Positions 48,663-64,000 of a DNA stretch of 64,000 nt are shown piece after piece; position 1 is the stretch's first letter, and every line of letters begins with the position of its first letter. The position numbers were made by a program, and so were the translations under genes. Source of the stretch: Haliclona indistincta (lineage: Eukaryota > Porifera > Demospongiae > Haplosclerida > Chalinidae); the NCBI GenBank assembly GCA_964017065.1, contig OZ024783.1:17459752-17523751 (forward strand), given 5' to 3'. The notes beneath the pieces were generated by a model that was given only the letters and a program-made list of their open reading frames with translations, did no database searches and was not told where the DNA came from.

Positions 48663-49117
48663 ACGGCGGATTACAGATTTGTACACACAAATTCTCGAAG
48701 AGGCAAAGGTTCTATGACTTGATTTTGGTACTAATACAAAGCCATTAGTCGTCTGGGTGTACTGAACCAGTTAGTACATTGCCAAGAAGTATACGTTTTC
48801 CGCTATAGACCCGAACAGACACCAACTCGTCTCCGTTGGTCAGGATTTTGTAGCCACAAATTCTCCATACTGGCTGGATCAATGGCGCTTTGTAAGCTCT
48901 AAACCAGCGGTACATATAACCCTACGATGTGTACTGGGCTGGATATCCAGACAACTAGTCGTTCTTTGACCGTGCAAAAAGGCGAAGTTCTTGGTAGATT
49001 CTTGGCTGTGCTATCAGAGATTCTAAAATACGGAGAGCATAATACACGGACGCGGAAAATACACGGAAAATGTAATCGTCGTGTGACGTCAAGGGTGCGC
49101 ATCGACCACCCAATTAA

Positions 49118-49775
49118 GGTGGCGGTACCCTATTTAGTGCGTACAATATTGCGCATATAATGCGCACTATGAATATCATCATGTGGCCTCTGTGAATGTA
49201 TGTACTAAATACAGCTGTGGTTGGCTCGCGGTTTACTGGAGACTCGGTACTGGTGGACTTTTTCTGCGTCAAAGTTTTCGATCAGCTCTATTCAGCGGAC
49301 CGTGTGACCAGGTTTTCTCGGTTCTACAAAGGCATGGGCAGGGCCAGTGACTAAAAATATTGTCGAAAAAGAAGTAGTTTGAGATTTATGGCTCGAAGAA
49401 GGCGCGGGATCGCCCTTGAGTTTTCACATATCGTGTCATTTCTCGGCGCTAGCTTATCAGGACATCTGCAGACTAGGAATGGCCCTCCGCTAGATGTAGA
49501 ACCATCGATTGGCGGTGTTTTTTCGTGTTTCTCTGGCAAGGCTGGGACAAAAGTTGACGCAGAAACTCGAAAAATTCAACGATGTGCTTTGTGGTCGCTG
49601 TTGCCTAGCCACTTTACATCTGAACTTAGCTTTAAGATTGCTGCAGAAGGACAGTCCTTGGCGCCTCTGTTACTTGTCTTTGCGCCATTGTAGCGCGTTT
49701 CGTCTTGATACAGTGTTCGCATAATATTTTGCTTGTAACTCATGAATAATTAATGAGCAAACGTGTACCGCCACC
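49118..49775. mobile_element. TTAA-flanked 658-bp element
   Basis: GGTGGCGGTAC and GTACCGCCACC ends are enclosed by TTAA (49114-49117, 49776-49779). A 104-codon plus-strand open frame inside (49379-49693) is unlike anything I know. Nested in the pogo-like element. Confidence 0.75.
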
Positions 49776-50099
49776 TTAACTAGACTATGGTGGCAGGATT
49801 GTCTACGCTACGCGCGCAAACACCAATATACCGTATGCCTTATTACACAACAAATAATTTTTAAATTTAACGATTCATGAATATTAATGAACCGAATCTT
49901 CATTCGGATTAGCGAGGGTACGGATTAGGGTTGTTCGGATTAGTGAGGGTCTACTGTAATTGCAATCCTTCTTAGAAGCACACACTATGCTACGTAGACT
50001 AGTACCAATCCCTTTTCGCTTTGTCACATAATAAATCGATGAAAACAATTTTTAAGTTGCAAATGTCAGAGCTGAGGCATAATGTTTATTTTATTGTGT

Positions 50100-50440
50100 A
50101 TGGTCTTGACCTGTAGTAAAATAGCAATATTATACCTATCAAGCCTCGATCAGGTCAATCTGTAGGGAAAGAAGTGTAAAATGGGGTCTTGAGTCTTGAC
50201 CTGTACTAGATAAGACAGCACACAGCAATATACCTCTCGGGATTCACACAGGGCTTGGGTCAATCTGTAGGGAAAGAAGTTTATAAATAAGGTCTTGAGT
50301 CTTGACCTGAACTAAAAAAAAGATAAGGCAGCACACAGCAATGTACATCTCGGCAATCACACAGGTCCCGGGTCTATCTGTAGGAAAAATTATTAACAAA
50401 GTAAAAATGGGGTCTTTGATCTGTATAGTAAGAAAGAAAT
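50100..50440. repeat. Tandem repeat, about 110-bp unit, three diverged copies
   Basis: TCTTGACCTG, ACAGCACACAGCAAT and TCAATCTGTAGGGAAAGAAG recur in order three times with indels. No gene is seen between 49957 and 50741. Confidence 0.75.
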
Positions 50441-50741
50441 AAGACAACTAGAGTTCTAATGAACACATACCCGTGCGCTGAGCTAGGAGCTAAACACGAC
50501 TACTGAGTCCAGCATTACTGCAACACGCACGTTACAGCTAGCCCATAGACAGCTCCAGAAAAATAGATGGTAGCATACATGCACTGACAGTTGATTGGCA
50601 CATCACAGAAGGCCTTAAGAAAGACAGATACCGTAGCTATAGGCCTCAAGAAGCTCTGACGTAAGGTACATGTGAGACTGAGTGAGGACATCGACATGGA
50701 TAGGAGGTTGGGTGACACACCCACAATACCGTAAAGTGCTC

Positions 50742-51455
50742 TTTTTTTTTTTTTTTTTTTTTTTATGATAATTTTGCATATGGATGCATGGAATACACAA
50801 TAGCAAAAAAAAATGCTAATATGAAGTGTATCCGATAAGATGATTAAATTAAAGAAGGTAAGTTAGAAATATGAGATCTAAAGGAGGTAATACTAGGAGA
50901 CTGTGTAATATGAACTGGCAAAGATTTCCAAACAGAAATAGAATAAGGAATATAAGAAAAAAGATAAGAGTTAGTTCGGGCAAATGGTTGAACCAATATG
51001 GGACGGTTGGAGGAACACGTGTTGTACGGGAGAGACGGTCTAATCCGAACAAGATGTTCTGGAAAGTAACAAAGAGAGTTAACAACTCTGTACAAAAAAC
51101 ATAAAGAGAGTTCAGTTCTTCTCCTCTCAAGAGTTGGAATGTCAAATTGAGATAACAGGTCCAAGTAGTTAGAGTCCCAAGCACAGCAAAAAGATTTAAT
51201 GGTAACTCTCTGAACACTCTCCAATTGTTTAATATCTTTTTCAGTATGAGGCGACCACACTGGAGAAGCGTACTCCAATCTGGGACGAACCAGAGTGACA
51301 TAAAGTCTTACCAGCATCTCGGTGTCAAAATCCCTGAGAAGTGTCTAAAAATCACTCCCAGCATTTTCCGTGCCTTAGCACAAATTATAGCAATATGGGT
51401 AGACCAGGAAAGATCACAAGATATGTTAACACCAAGATATTTATACCCACTTTAC
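50742..51455 (-). pseudogene. 5'-truncated LINE (reverse transcriptase C-terminus, poly-A tail)
   Basis: The minus strand reads the last part of a non-LTR reverse transcriptase. It starts with YKYLGVNISCDLSW, then (after a frameshift near 51318) LVRPRLEYASPVWSPH, TLERRRTELSLCFLY and VWKSLPVHI, ending at 50844. This tail is typical of CR1/L2/Jockey-like elements. A plus-strand T run (50742-50764) is the poly-A tail 80 bases after the stop. The start at about 51455 is the 5' truncation point. No endonuclease domain is present. It cannot move on its own. Confidence 0.85.
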
Positions 51456-51479
51456 ACCCACTTTACACGCTGAGAAAGC

Positions 51480-51610
51480 CTCTTACAAGGACACGGACAC
51501 GTAGCTATATAAAGCCATGGATTAGCCATGGATTAGCCATGGATTAGTCACGTAGCACCCTCTTACAAGGACACGTAGCTTTAGAAAGCCATGGATTAGC
51601 CGCTCGAGCA
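51480..51610. repeat. Short repeats of AGCCATGGATT and CTTACAAGGACACG
   Basis: AGCCATGGATTAG occurs four times and CTCTTACAAGGACACG twice within 130 bases. It borders the large foldback on its left. Confidence 0.7.
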
Positions 51611-51734
51611 AGGCTTGCCAGCACAGAAAACGTCTTCATAGGACTATAAATTCAGTGAAGAAGCTGCAGAGAGTTTTTTCGTGGAGAGTTTTGAGCGGTA
51701 AGACGTAAACAAGCGTGTTTTTTGACGACACATT

Positions 51735-52712
51735 AGGGTCCGCAATAAAAAAAACGAGTGTTACAGATTCAGCGGGATTGCGTCTCAGCGTGTAAAGTGG
51801 GTTGACCCGAACATAGAACAGGTAAAGAGAGAAGCACCAAGTCCTTCCTTTTTGCAGGAAAAACAAAAAGACTTAAAATAACGTGGGCGGAGCTAGCCAA
51901 TCGCAATTAAAATGCTTTTTATTCGAACAACATTCAACGCCGAAGCTTAGTGATGTTCGTAAAGACGCTCAGAATCATACTTTCAAGAATTCCGAAGTCT
52001 TGGACGTCGCAGCGCGCGTCCTTCGTGCGTTGTTTCCAGGTCATAATTTGAAAGGGGGCGGGGCTCCCGAAACGGCGAAAAAAATACTCTTTGGGCTCGA
52101 GCGTTTTTGTATACGTACATTGTGCTGCAGCAACCCTATTGCAGATTTAACTACGTTAGGTGACAATGTATCAACATAGCAAGTTTTATGACGTTTATGC
52201 ATTTCCTTCCATCTGACTCAAAAATTTTTAACATTTTTTGAGCCAGATGGAAGGAAGCATGTAAAGTTTATAACATTTGCTGTGCAGATAATTGTCACCT
52301 AACTTAGTTAAATCTGCAATAGGGTTGCTGCAGCACAATGTACAAAAGCGCTCGAGCCCAAAGAGTATTTTCTCGCAGTCTTTGGAGCCCCGCCCCCTTT
52401 CAGATTATGACCTGGAAACAACACACGAAGGACGCTGCGACGTCGAAGACCTCAGAATTCTTGAAAGCATGATCCTGAGCGTCTTTACCAACATCACTAA
52501 GCTTCGGCGTTGAATGTTGTTCGAATAAAAAGCATTTTAATTGCGATTGGCTAGCTCCGCCCACGTTATTTTAAGTCTTTTTGTTTTTCCTGCAAAAAGG
52601 AAGGACTTGGCGCTTCTCTCTTTACCTGTTCTATGTTCGGGTCAACCCACTCTACACGCTGAGACGCAATCCCGCTGAATCTGTGACAGTCGATTTTTTC
52701 ATTGCGGACCCT
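51735..52712. repeat. 978-bp foldback element
   Basis: AGGGTCCGCAAT at the left and ATTGCGGACCCT at the right bound arms of about 480 bp with a short centre near 52215. The arms differ by scattered substitutions and small indels. The left arm also carries the CAGCGTGTAAAGTGGG block whose complement occurs alone at 51455-51475. No protein; open frames in the arms mirror each other. Confidence 0.85.
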
Positions 52713-52793
52713 ACACACATAATACATACATATACACATACACAGACGGACACAAACGCATAACCCTCGTGCATGCTGCGCACGGGTAAAAAT

Positions 52794-52966
52794 AGATTAA
52801 TATTAGAAAAAAGACGAATATCTTGCCTTTGCTACAGAAGAGAAAAACGCACCACATATTCATGGCGAGATACATTTTAGCTGCCCGTTTACCATTCGAT
52901 CGCTGGTTAAAGGCGTAGTAAGTTAGTAAAAATTAACTTTTCGTCAATGTAGGTATAGCGTACATG
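52794..52966 (+). repeat. Duplicated segment, copy 1
   Basis: Includes TATCTTGCCTTTGCTACAG, CGCACCACATA, CATGGCGAGATACATTT and TCATTCGATCGCTGGTTAA-like blocks. These recur in the same orientation at 63043-63205. Copies flank the receptor kinase gene pair. Possibly a border of the tandem duplication. Confidence 0.7.
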
Positions 52967-54022
52967 TAACGTCAAAAACGCCATATGACGTTGCATCCGG
53001 TCAGTCATGCAGCTAGCCTGTGACCGAAGAGAACCTCGGATCCTTCTGCAACTTAATTACACAGTGAAAAAGACTAGAGTGCGAATAGTCATGCAGGTAC
53101 CCCTTGAAAAAGTAGAGAAAGGCGTTTGTGCTTTTCCCTACGCTAATAATAACATTGTAAACCAATCATGGACAATAAAGTACGTGTTCAATAAAAGATT
53201 AAGAAAAGTAGTTATATTAATTTTTAGAGAGGGATTTTCAATCAGCAACAGCAAGTCAGTAAATCAGCAGCAGGTTGCTAACAGCTGGATCCTATCAGAT
53301 TGCTCAAATCTCAATGATATGCTGTTGGGGACATTGGTTATTATAATCATCGTAGGAATTAATGAAGACTTCTTCATTTAACTTGTTATGTACACTACCT
53401 TAAATTTTCTGGTGTATCTATTTTCCATGTTTTTATCTCATCAGGACACTCGTTACTCACTCCACCATGTCTGACAGTTCATGATGAATACTTAGCTACC
53501 ATGCAAGTAGACAAGAATAGCACAGCACACAAACAGAGAGCTAAACGCCATTGCAGCTGAGAAAATTTAAGTTTATGCTACTGTCATAATTATGCAGCTT
53601 CACAATAAGTACAATGTATAGAATTGGTGTGTGCACTGTTTCATATTATATTTTTATTAACAAGTTGGAAAAAGTGTCAATTTGCTGTTCACAATAATTA
53701 CAGTAACACTTGTAGAAACATTATCAGATGCTTAGTGCATACCACAACAAATCACTAACAGCATGAAAGCAGTAAATGATCATGAACACACGAGTATGAT
53801 CCATGCATGTGATATCAGCACAATTATGTTTAACTAGCATACTGAACATGTATTAATAAAAAATTAATGAATAATGCTAATCTACTGATGAACCTGAAGG
53901 GAGTAGTACAAAAGATAATTCATGCACAAACAGATCAATGATTATACCATTGACTTTGTTTAATACTGTTTTACTACGGACAGTAAACATTTGAAATTGA
54001 GTTTTGTGTGAATCACTCGGTG
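52967..54022. other. No gene accepted; 3' flank of the kinase gene
   Basis: A 124-codon plus-strand open frame (53007-53381) has no recognisable domain. The right part is AT-rich and probably includes the kinase 3' UTR on the minus strand. Confidence 0.3.
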
Positions 54023-58252
<4,230 letters not shown>

Positions 58253-58680
58253 TGTAGCTACGTAGCTACTGCGATTGAACTACGCGTACGTGAAACCATA
58301 GATAGTGAAACATTCCTTCGTGTATCACGCGCGAGCGAGCGTCACAAACTCAGTTCGAGCGAGTTTCTGACGTAATATTGCGTGACCTCGATCACGACCC
58401 CTCCAACATTGCCATCATTAAATTTTAGTCTTCTATATGCAGCAGATATCACTGAGCCCCAATTCTAGACAGCATTCCAACACTGCTATGATACATACTG
58501 TATATGTGGTCATTTTTTTTGAGGAAATCATGATCAATGATTGAATATTTTGACATTATGAACAGGCATGTGCACAAATTTTTAAGTAGTGTCATTGAAA
58601 TTAATAGTGATAAAAAAAATTAATGATAAGATGGCTGACACGTCAGTGCAAGTGATGTGATTGTAAGAAAACCGCAATAC
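58253..58680. other. Spacer between the kinase gene and its paralogue
   Basis: It holds the presumed minus-strand promoter of the kinase gene, with CpG-containing GCGAGCGAGCG and TGACGTAA (CRE-like) near 58330-58380. No TATA box is obvious. Confidence 0.4.
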
Positions 58681-61600
58681 TTATGTATAGTACAATCTAT
58701 CCTCATCACCATCATAACTATTTTCTTGATGATTCAGTGGTGTACTCTGATGAGTCAGCTGTTGAATTTTGAAGCCAACACTTGCATATGAATATCCACT
58801 GTTAACCCTGAGTTAGGAGGAGGTGCTGAAAAAGTGTTCGATTATTTTAGTAGTGACATAATTACACTTTCGTTGTCTTGAAATAGTAATCTATACAGAA
58901 CTTACTCATGCATTTCTGATTGCCCTTTAGACAATGCATAGCAATCATTCTGTTGTAGCTGTATCTGATCAGTTGATTGCTCTGATACTAGAGTATGACC
59001 ATTGGAATCTCCATTGTAGTCATCATTTGCATCGATACTGGGAAAAATTAATCCGGCATAGGAATTACATGTATACTCAACAGTATAGCTAAGAACAACA
59101 TTCGTATGTGGATCAGGAGAAGGACCATAGAAGGAGAACTATAATTATTTTATAATCTGATTCATATTAATTGTGCTACTTCAATAGCTACCTAATCAAT
59201 CCCATTTGTCTCAAGCAACTAAAATTATTTTATTTGATCTCTATGAATGGCTTTGTGACAAAAAAGTACTTTGAGCTTACCGGGGCTCAATCGGCGCACA
59301 ATATATATTCTTTACACTATCAAGGGCATACCACATACATGATAGTGCACTCACTGCTGGTGAGTCGTAGCATAGCACACGTTTTGTTGTAGCTGTACTT
59401 GATGAGTGCAATATGCCTCGTTCTGATGTACAACTACATCATCTTGTTCTCTTTCATTTTCAGCATAGTCATAAACATCATCTCTGCAGGAATTATGTAC
59501 CTATGTAGCTAGTTTCTTTATTATTTGCTCATCAAACAATAGTCATGAAAAATGTGTAGTTAGTGAACTCACTGTAGTTGCTGTTGGTTTCCATTACAAG
59601 AAGCATAGTCACATTCATTTTGTATCTGTACTTGAGTGTAGTATAGTAGTCTGCTTTGTTCTGTTTCAACAATACATCATCATTAATTTCTGCATAGCTA
59701 TCAACTCTGCGAATAATAATTATAGTAATCATAATGTGTATTCAGCTAGTGAACATACTGTTGCTGATTTTCGTTGACAATACAGGAAGTAGCATAGCAC
59801 TGAACAGATTATGCTGAAGCTCTATTTCATCATGTTTTCGGTACTTAGCGATGTCGTGAGAGCTGGAGCAGTTTCTTTGACTGTCATTACAAAGTGCAGC
59901 TGTTCCTGTTCTCTTAGCTCTTCTCCTGAATATGACCAGTATTACGACTAACCCAATCACTGCAGCTAACATGGCGGCTATGATTAGCACCACGATCACT
60001 GCTGCAATGGTCGCTGCACTGCCAGATTCCTGAGATTCAGTGTTCGGAATTGGTGCAGTGGTTGCACTAGCTACAGCTGTTAGAGAATTTGTACCAATTC
60101 ATGAAATAAATATGAGAAGAGATAATCGCAAAAATGTTACCATTACCCATACAAGGATGTCTCTGCATAATATGATAGAATGATAGCACCTTTAGCTATA
60201 AATAGTTATTATAGCTAGCATTTTATTTGCATCCTGAAATGTATTTTATCTTAATTATCATCGTACTGAAGCTGTTTTGCTCAGTTACGTTGTCAACTTC
60301 AAAATAAAGTAGACCTGCTGCTGCTGCAGCTGTCAGCAGTTTTGTTTATAATGTTAGTTTAGCTCCATTCATGTCTGATCTTCACAGTTGCTCACAGTCA
60401 AAATTGCTTCACAGTTTATCTTCTTGTTGATAAACTGTGAAGCACTGTGTATATGCAGTGCATGTGCTTGTGTGTGCAAGTGTTCATCATACATGCATGC
60501 ACTAATCATTGACAAGTAAACTTATCGTTGTGGATAGATTTATACATATCATTGCCTAGTGGCTTGCCTACAGATTAACCATATTGCTATGTGTTTAACT
60601 GTTTGTCTACTGTGTGTTTTGGTTAAATACGTGAGATTAAGTAAACTGTCATAGTTCCTGTGCCTGAAAGTTTGTTAGTTATAAGCATGATGTATTGTAT
60701 CATTCAGTATGTTCGGTGTTTTGAATAGTTACTACTCATTTTCAGCTTGTTGCAGCCACCATCTTAAACCCCGGTAATCCATATTAATTTTATACATATC
60801 ATTGCCTATAGCGTCAATGACAATAATACATTGCATGAGGAGGTGTTTCAATGAGTTATTAACTTATGATGTATTATTGTAATCACAGCTTCTGGCTTAC
60901 CAGTGATCAGTGAAGTGGTTAAAATAAGGGTTGAGAATGTGGTATCTGTGGTAAAATTAGTGGATAGTTGTTGTCTGCAGTACAGTTAGTGAAAATCTCA
61001 CTTTTAATTTCTTGTATAGGCGTAGTTGGTACAGTGGTGAATGGAGTTACTATGTTTAGCACATAAAAATAAATGTTGATTATGGGAAATAATACGTAAT
61101 TTACCAGCACTGAACTCCACAGTCACTAGTGGGTAATCATAACCATTCGGGCTGCCACTAAGATTCATAGTAGAAAGATTTTTACCATTAGCATAATTAG
61201 CAGGTCCATCACGATCTTGAGAGTACACAACTAATGCACTGTCATTATGTTGTGGTTGGTACACTCCCAGTATGTCTCCCTCCTGGAACTCCAGTGGAGG
61301 GTCAGGAATGTACTCTACAATATTAACCGCAGTAGGTGTGCTGAAGGGAAATAGACTAAAGTTTCACGGTTTTAATGTAGCTGGTTCCTCCAGTATTCCG
61401 CCATATTTGTAGTTTGGGTTGCAAGGACTCAGTATTGTCTGTAGTACCTCCCACTATCCACTTGGTGATGAAGCCATTACAGGTGAAGGTGATGTCTGGG
61501 AAAAGGTACTGTTTATTACTAATTTTCTTGACCATAATTATTAAGATTAATATTTAGTGCGCTTTTCCTTAGGGCAGAACAACTGAGGCAATCACCAGTA

Positions 61601-62207
61601 CAGAATGAACCTGTAAAATTATCATTACATGTACATTATTTTTGTACGTATTCATGTTGCTACAATTTAAATTACCTGAAATCGGAGATATGAGAATTAG
61701 CTGATTAAAGAAAGTTTAGATGTCCTTTGTTAATACAAATGTTGCTGATGGATTCCTTCTATTGACTCGATAATTAATAGAAGTACTAGAATCATAGTAT
61801 ACTCTCACTACACTATTTTGCTGTCTTGGTTGGTACACTCCCAACACATCTCCACTCTCGAATGGTATTGGAGTGGTCAGGTTATACTGGAACACTCCAT
61901 CAGGACTGAAGTCTCCTGGACTAAGCTTGATTTCTTCCCTGCCTTGCCTGGTGTAAATATTGCTCAGAGTATTTCTCCATATCTGTATTTCAGCATATTT
62001 ATCTCTCATCTCTGTCTTCTCCGTGATAGTTCCAACTAAGAGCAGACCAGTCATGGTCCCACTGCAGTTGAAGCTTTCTTGTGCTAACAATCTAAAATCT
62101 CTATCCAGACCGCTTCCAATATTCATGCTCAAACCATCTATTTTCTCTGCTCTTCTCTTGAGCAGATCTAGCTCAATAAATCCGCTGCCGTACATCCATT
62201 AACAACT
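58681..62207 (-). pseudogene. Kinase-less paralogue of the receptor, decayed
   Basis: Ectodomain repeat 1 lies at about 62207-61685. It has a frameshift near 62186 and an in-frame TAA where the paralogue has no stop (near 61717). Repeat 2 (about 61612-61107) has further shifts. A stalk remnant follows (about 60945-60900). The transmembrane exon (about 60110-59759) is nearly identical to the kinase gene's, but its acceptor CAG has become ATG. No kinase exons follow. Instead there are tail exons 59706-59573 (one frameshift), 59483-59355, 59037-58906 and 58807-58681, ending DRLYYT and a stop. The last three join in phase 2 and stay open. The tail repeats Q(V/I)QLQQN-x-CYA together with DDVYDYAE, NDDYNGD and NSYDGDED motifs. 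No signal-peptide exon is seen. The decay is concentrated in the ectodomain and membrane exons. Confidence 0.75.
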
Positions 62208-62251
62208 AATGAATTAAAATCGGTTAATATTAGAAAAAGCCTAATAATTAT

Positions 62252-63042
62252 TAGCGATGTGCGTGGGCATGGTCATGCGGCCGACAATGTCTCCACCTTT
62301 TTCAATTCAAAAAGTGGAAATTGTCTTGCGCGACGTGTGAGTGCCGTTTCAGTGGCTAAAAACCACCCAAAGGTTTTCAGATACGCTGATTCCAACTAAT
62401 TATGAAAATTTAAGCGGATAATTCTTGGAAACAATGCTGTTTAGCTATGATCAATCAGTGCTAGATCAAAAAAACAGCAATTTGGTAATCAAAAAATTAT
62501 TTTCATAGTCAAACAGTTTGCAATGTTAGTTAAACTTGGAGAATGCCTCTGAACAGCACTTACAAAGATATTAGTAACTGTTTAGGTAAGTACAAACGTG
62601 CTCCAAAGTCGCGCACAGCTGGAGTGTCATGCTAACTGGCCTGTTCGCCATGTACTGCAACAGGCAAATAGCTGGTCGAACGTCCGTTATAGCCATTGTT
62701 GTGGATCTGACTGGTCGTAGTTTGCTTCAATAAGTATGCTTCAATAAGTATGCCGAACAGGTCAGTGTAGCCCAGGCCGTCGTGTCATACTCAAGAATAC
62801 TGTTTTGCACCTATGCTACGAAGTGTGCAACAGCGCCGCTGTAACCAGGAAGCCGGCTTTGTAATGTAAATTAGTGGAGAACAAAATCACGCAGTAACCG
62901 CCACAAAACCCGTTGTAACTCAGCCATTTTCGCACCGATTCTAACGAAATTTAGATTTGTGTGCTGCTAGAGGTTAGCAGAAGCCACCTACAACAACTAG
63001 AAATTGATTAAGGCAGTTTAAACGTTTTAGTGCACATCGCTA
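62252..63042. mobile_element. Inserted element with TAGCGATGTGC ends
   Basis: TAGCGATGTGC at the left and GCACATCGCTA at the right. The related segment at 52794-52966 lacks it, so it acts as an empty site. CTAATA occurs near both flanks. The 791-bp interior is non-coding. Confidence 0.6.
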
Positions 63043-63205
63043 CTAATATCTTGCCTTTGCTACAGAGGAGAAAAACGCACCACATAGTATTCATGGCGAG
63101 ATACATTTATGATTTTAGCTGCCCGTTATCATTCGATCGCTGGTTAAGGGCATACTAAGTCAGTAAAATTAACGTTTTCGTCAATTTAGGTACAGTTGTT
63201 TGCGA
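63043..63205 (+). repeat. Duplicated segment, copy 2
   Basis: Direct-orientation match to 52794-52966, with small indels. It lies on the 5' side of the decayed receptor paralogue. Confidence 0.7.
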
Positions 63206-64000
63206 AGATCTTGCATAACGGAAGCGAAAGCGGAAGTATGACGTTGGCCAATCAAACGCACGTAAGCGTGCACTTGACTAATAGTACAGGAAATAATTAT
63301 GTGCAGTATTTGTAAGAATTGTGCTTTTTACGATAAAAGCATGAAACCTTGCACCGAGCTAAAGCATTATATTATGAAGATTTTTAGCTATAGGGGCATC
63401 ACAGATATTTTCCGTAAGAAAAATTAGCACCTCTTTAAAAATCGTCATGAATAATTATCATAATTGCAATAATAATAAGATAAAGGAGGAAAATACACTA
63501 GTAAATTAGTTTGAGATGGAAGAAAGGTCTAGTTAGTGCAGCTGCCACCACAAAACCAGAGTGATGTGCACGATAGAGCAGCTTTTTACATTTGCAGCAA
63601 CCTCTGCAGCTTTTCTTGCAGCTGGACTTTATTAGTTCTCTACAAGCTAGTGCAGCTTCTGGTAGTATTGTCCATTGTGCTTCCCATCCTTCATCAGCCT
63701 TCTTCCACCCTTATTCATTTGGTGACGGAAGTTCAGGAGCCTTGATTGCCATCTGTGCCCAGCAGTAACCAGCTTGGTAACCAGCCCTCTTGATGTGAAC
63801 AGTTAGTGCAGCATGTGTAGGTGGCAAGTTTTCAATTGCTCTCCCTTTAAGATGTCTTTCTAGCCTGATTGACACACTCTTAGCTGCAGTGACACACTCT
63901 TAGCTGCTGGAACTATCATACAGCAAGATGACAAATCGGAAATCGCTCAAGTAGTCCAAGTAGTCCAAGCCATTCTTGAATAGAATTTGTTTTTCAACTT
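63206..64000. other. No gene seen
   Basis: AT-rich, then less biased sequence to the right edge. A 69-codon plus-strand open frame at 63536-63745 has no recognisable domain. TGACACACTCTTAGCTGC repeats twice near 63870-63910. Confidence 0.3.

Larger units (their letters stand above)
47435..49956. mobile_element. pogo/Tigger-like element with nested insertions
   Basis: Ends CAGTAGACCCTCACTAATCC and complement are flanked by TA (47433-47434, 49957-49958), as in Tc1/mariner-pogo elements. It holds a broken HIRAN-like reading frame (47581-47939), a relic of the THAP transposon family (48110-48662) and a TTAA element (49118-49775). No pogo transposase is visible, so it is non-autonomous. Removing the two nested elements leaves about 1.3 kb. 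Confidence 0.85.

Noticed and set aside
51883..52513. Open frames in the two arms of the large foldback
   Set aside because: They mirror one another across the palindrome and show no protein similarity.
53007..53381. 124-codon plus-strand open frame
   Set aside because: No recognisable domain, a weak start context and AT-rich sequence towards its end.

Overview
This is animal nuclear DNA. It has short introns (about 50-400 bases, GT/AG), signal-peptide exons, SRCR domains, a receptor tyrosine kinase, and very many cut-and-paste transposons and foldback elements. The mix of SRCR receptors, a receptor tyrosine kinase with an unfamiliar duplicated ectodomain, compact genes and dense MITEs suggests a demosponge such as Amphimedon. 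That assignment is inference; nothing in the window proves the species.

Layout. (1) 1-3.7 kb: the 3' side of a coiled-coil gene on the minus strand, then foldback repeats and a 729-bp element with a 9-bp target-site duplication. (2) 3.8-11.9 kb: one large THAP/DDE transposon. Its transposase frame is interrupted only by a TTAA-flanked composite of four piggyBac-like MITEs, and its right terminal repeat is split by another element with a perfect 10-bp target duplication. (3) 11.9-19.5 kb: the last (transmembrane) exon of one receptor-like gene, then a second, SRCR-type gene whose first SRCR domain is broken by about 5 kb of nested elements. (4) 19.9-21.7 kb: a 337-bp polypyrimidine microsatellite, an 887-bp palindrome and a 200-N gap. 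(5) 21.7-40.4 kb: one minisatellite array of about 18.7 kb, with a unit near 37 bp and kilobase-scale internal duplications. (6) 40.4-42.2 kb: the 3' exons of a coiled-coil gene. (7) 43.4-47.1 kb: a complete seven-exon secreted DNA/RNA non-specific endonuclease-like gene with MITEs in its introns. (8) 47.4-52.7 kb: a pogo/Tigger-like element carrying nested elements and a captured domain, a LINE 3' fragment and a 978-bp foldback. (9) 54.0-58.25 kb, minus strand: a complete 17-exon receptor tyrosine kinase whose exons join in frame to 942 codons. (10) 58.7-62.2 kb, minus strand: a decayed tandem paralogue with no kinase domain. Its cytoplasmic tail is built from repeated, same-phase, tyrosine-rich exons.

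Host genes and mobile DNA are closely interleaved. At least four elements use TTAA targets and three have 9-10 bp target duplications. Exon boundaries were placed by hand from splice motifs, phase and homology between paralogues. All family names rest on recognised motifs, not on searches.
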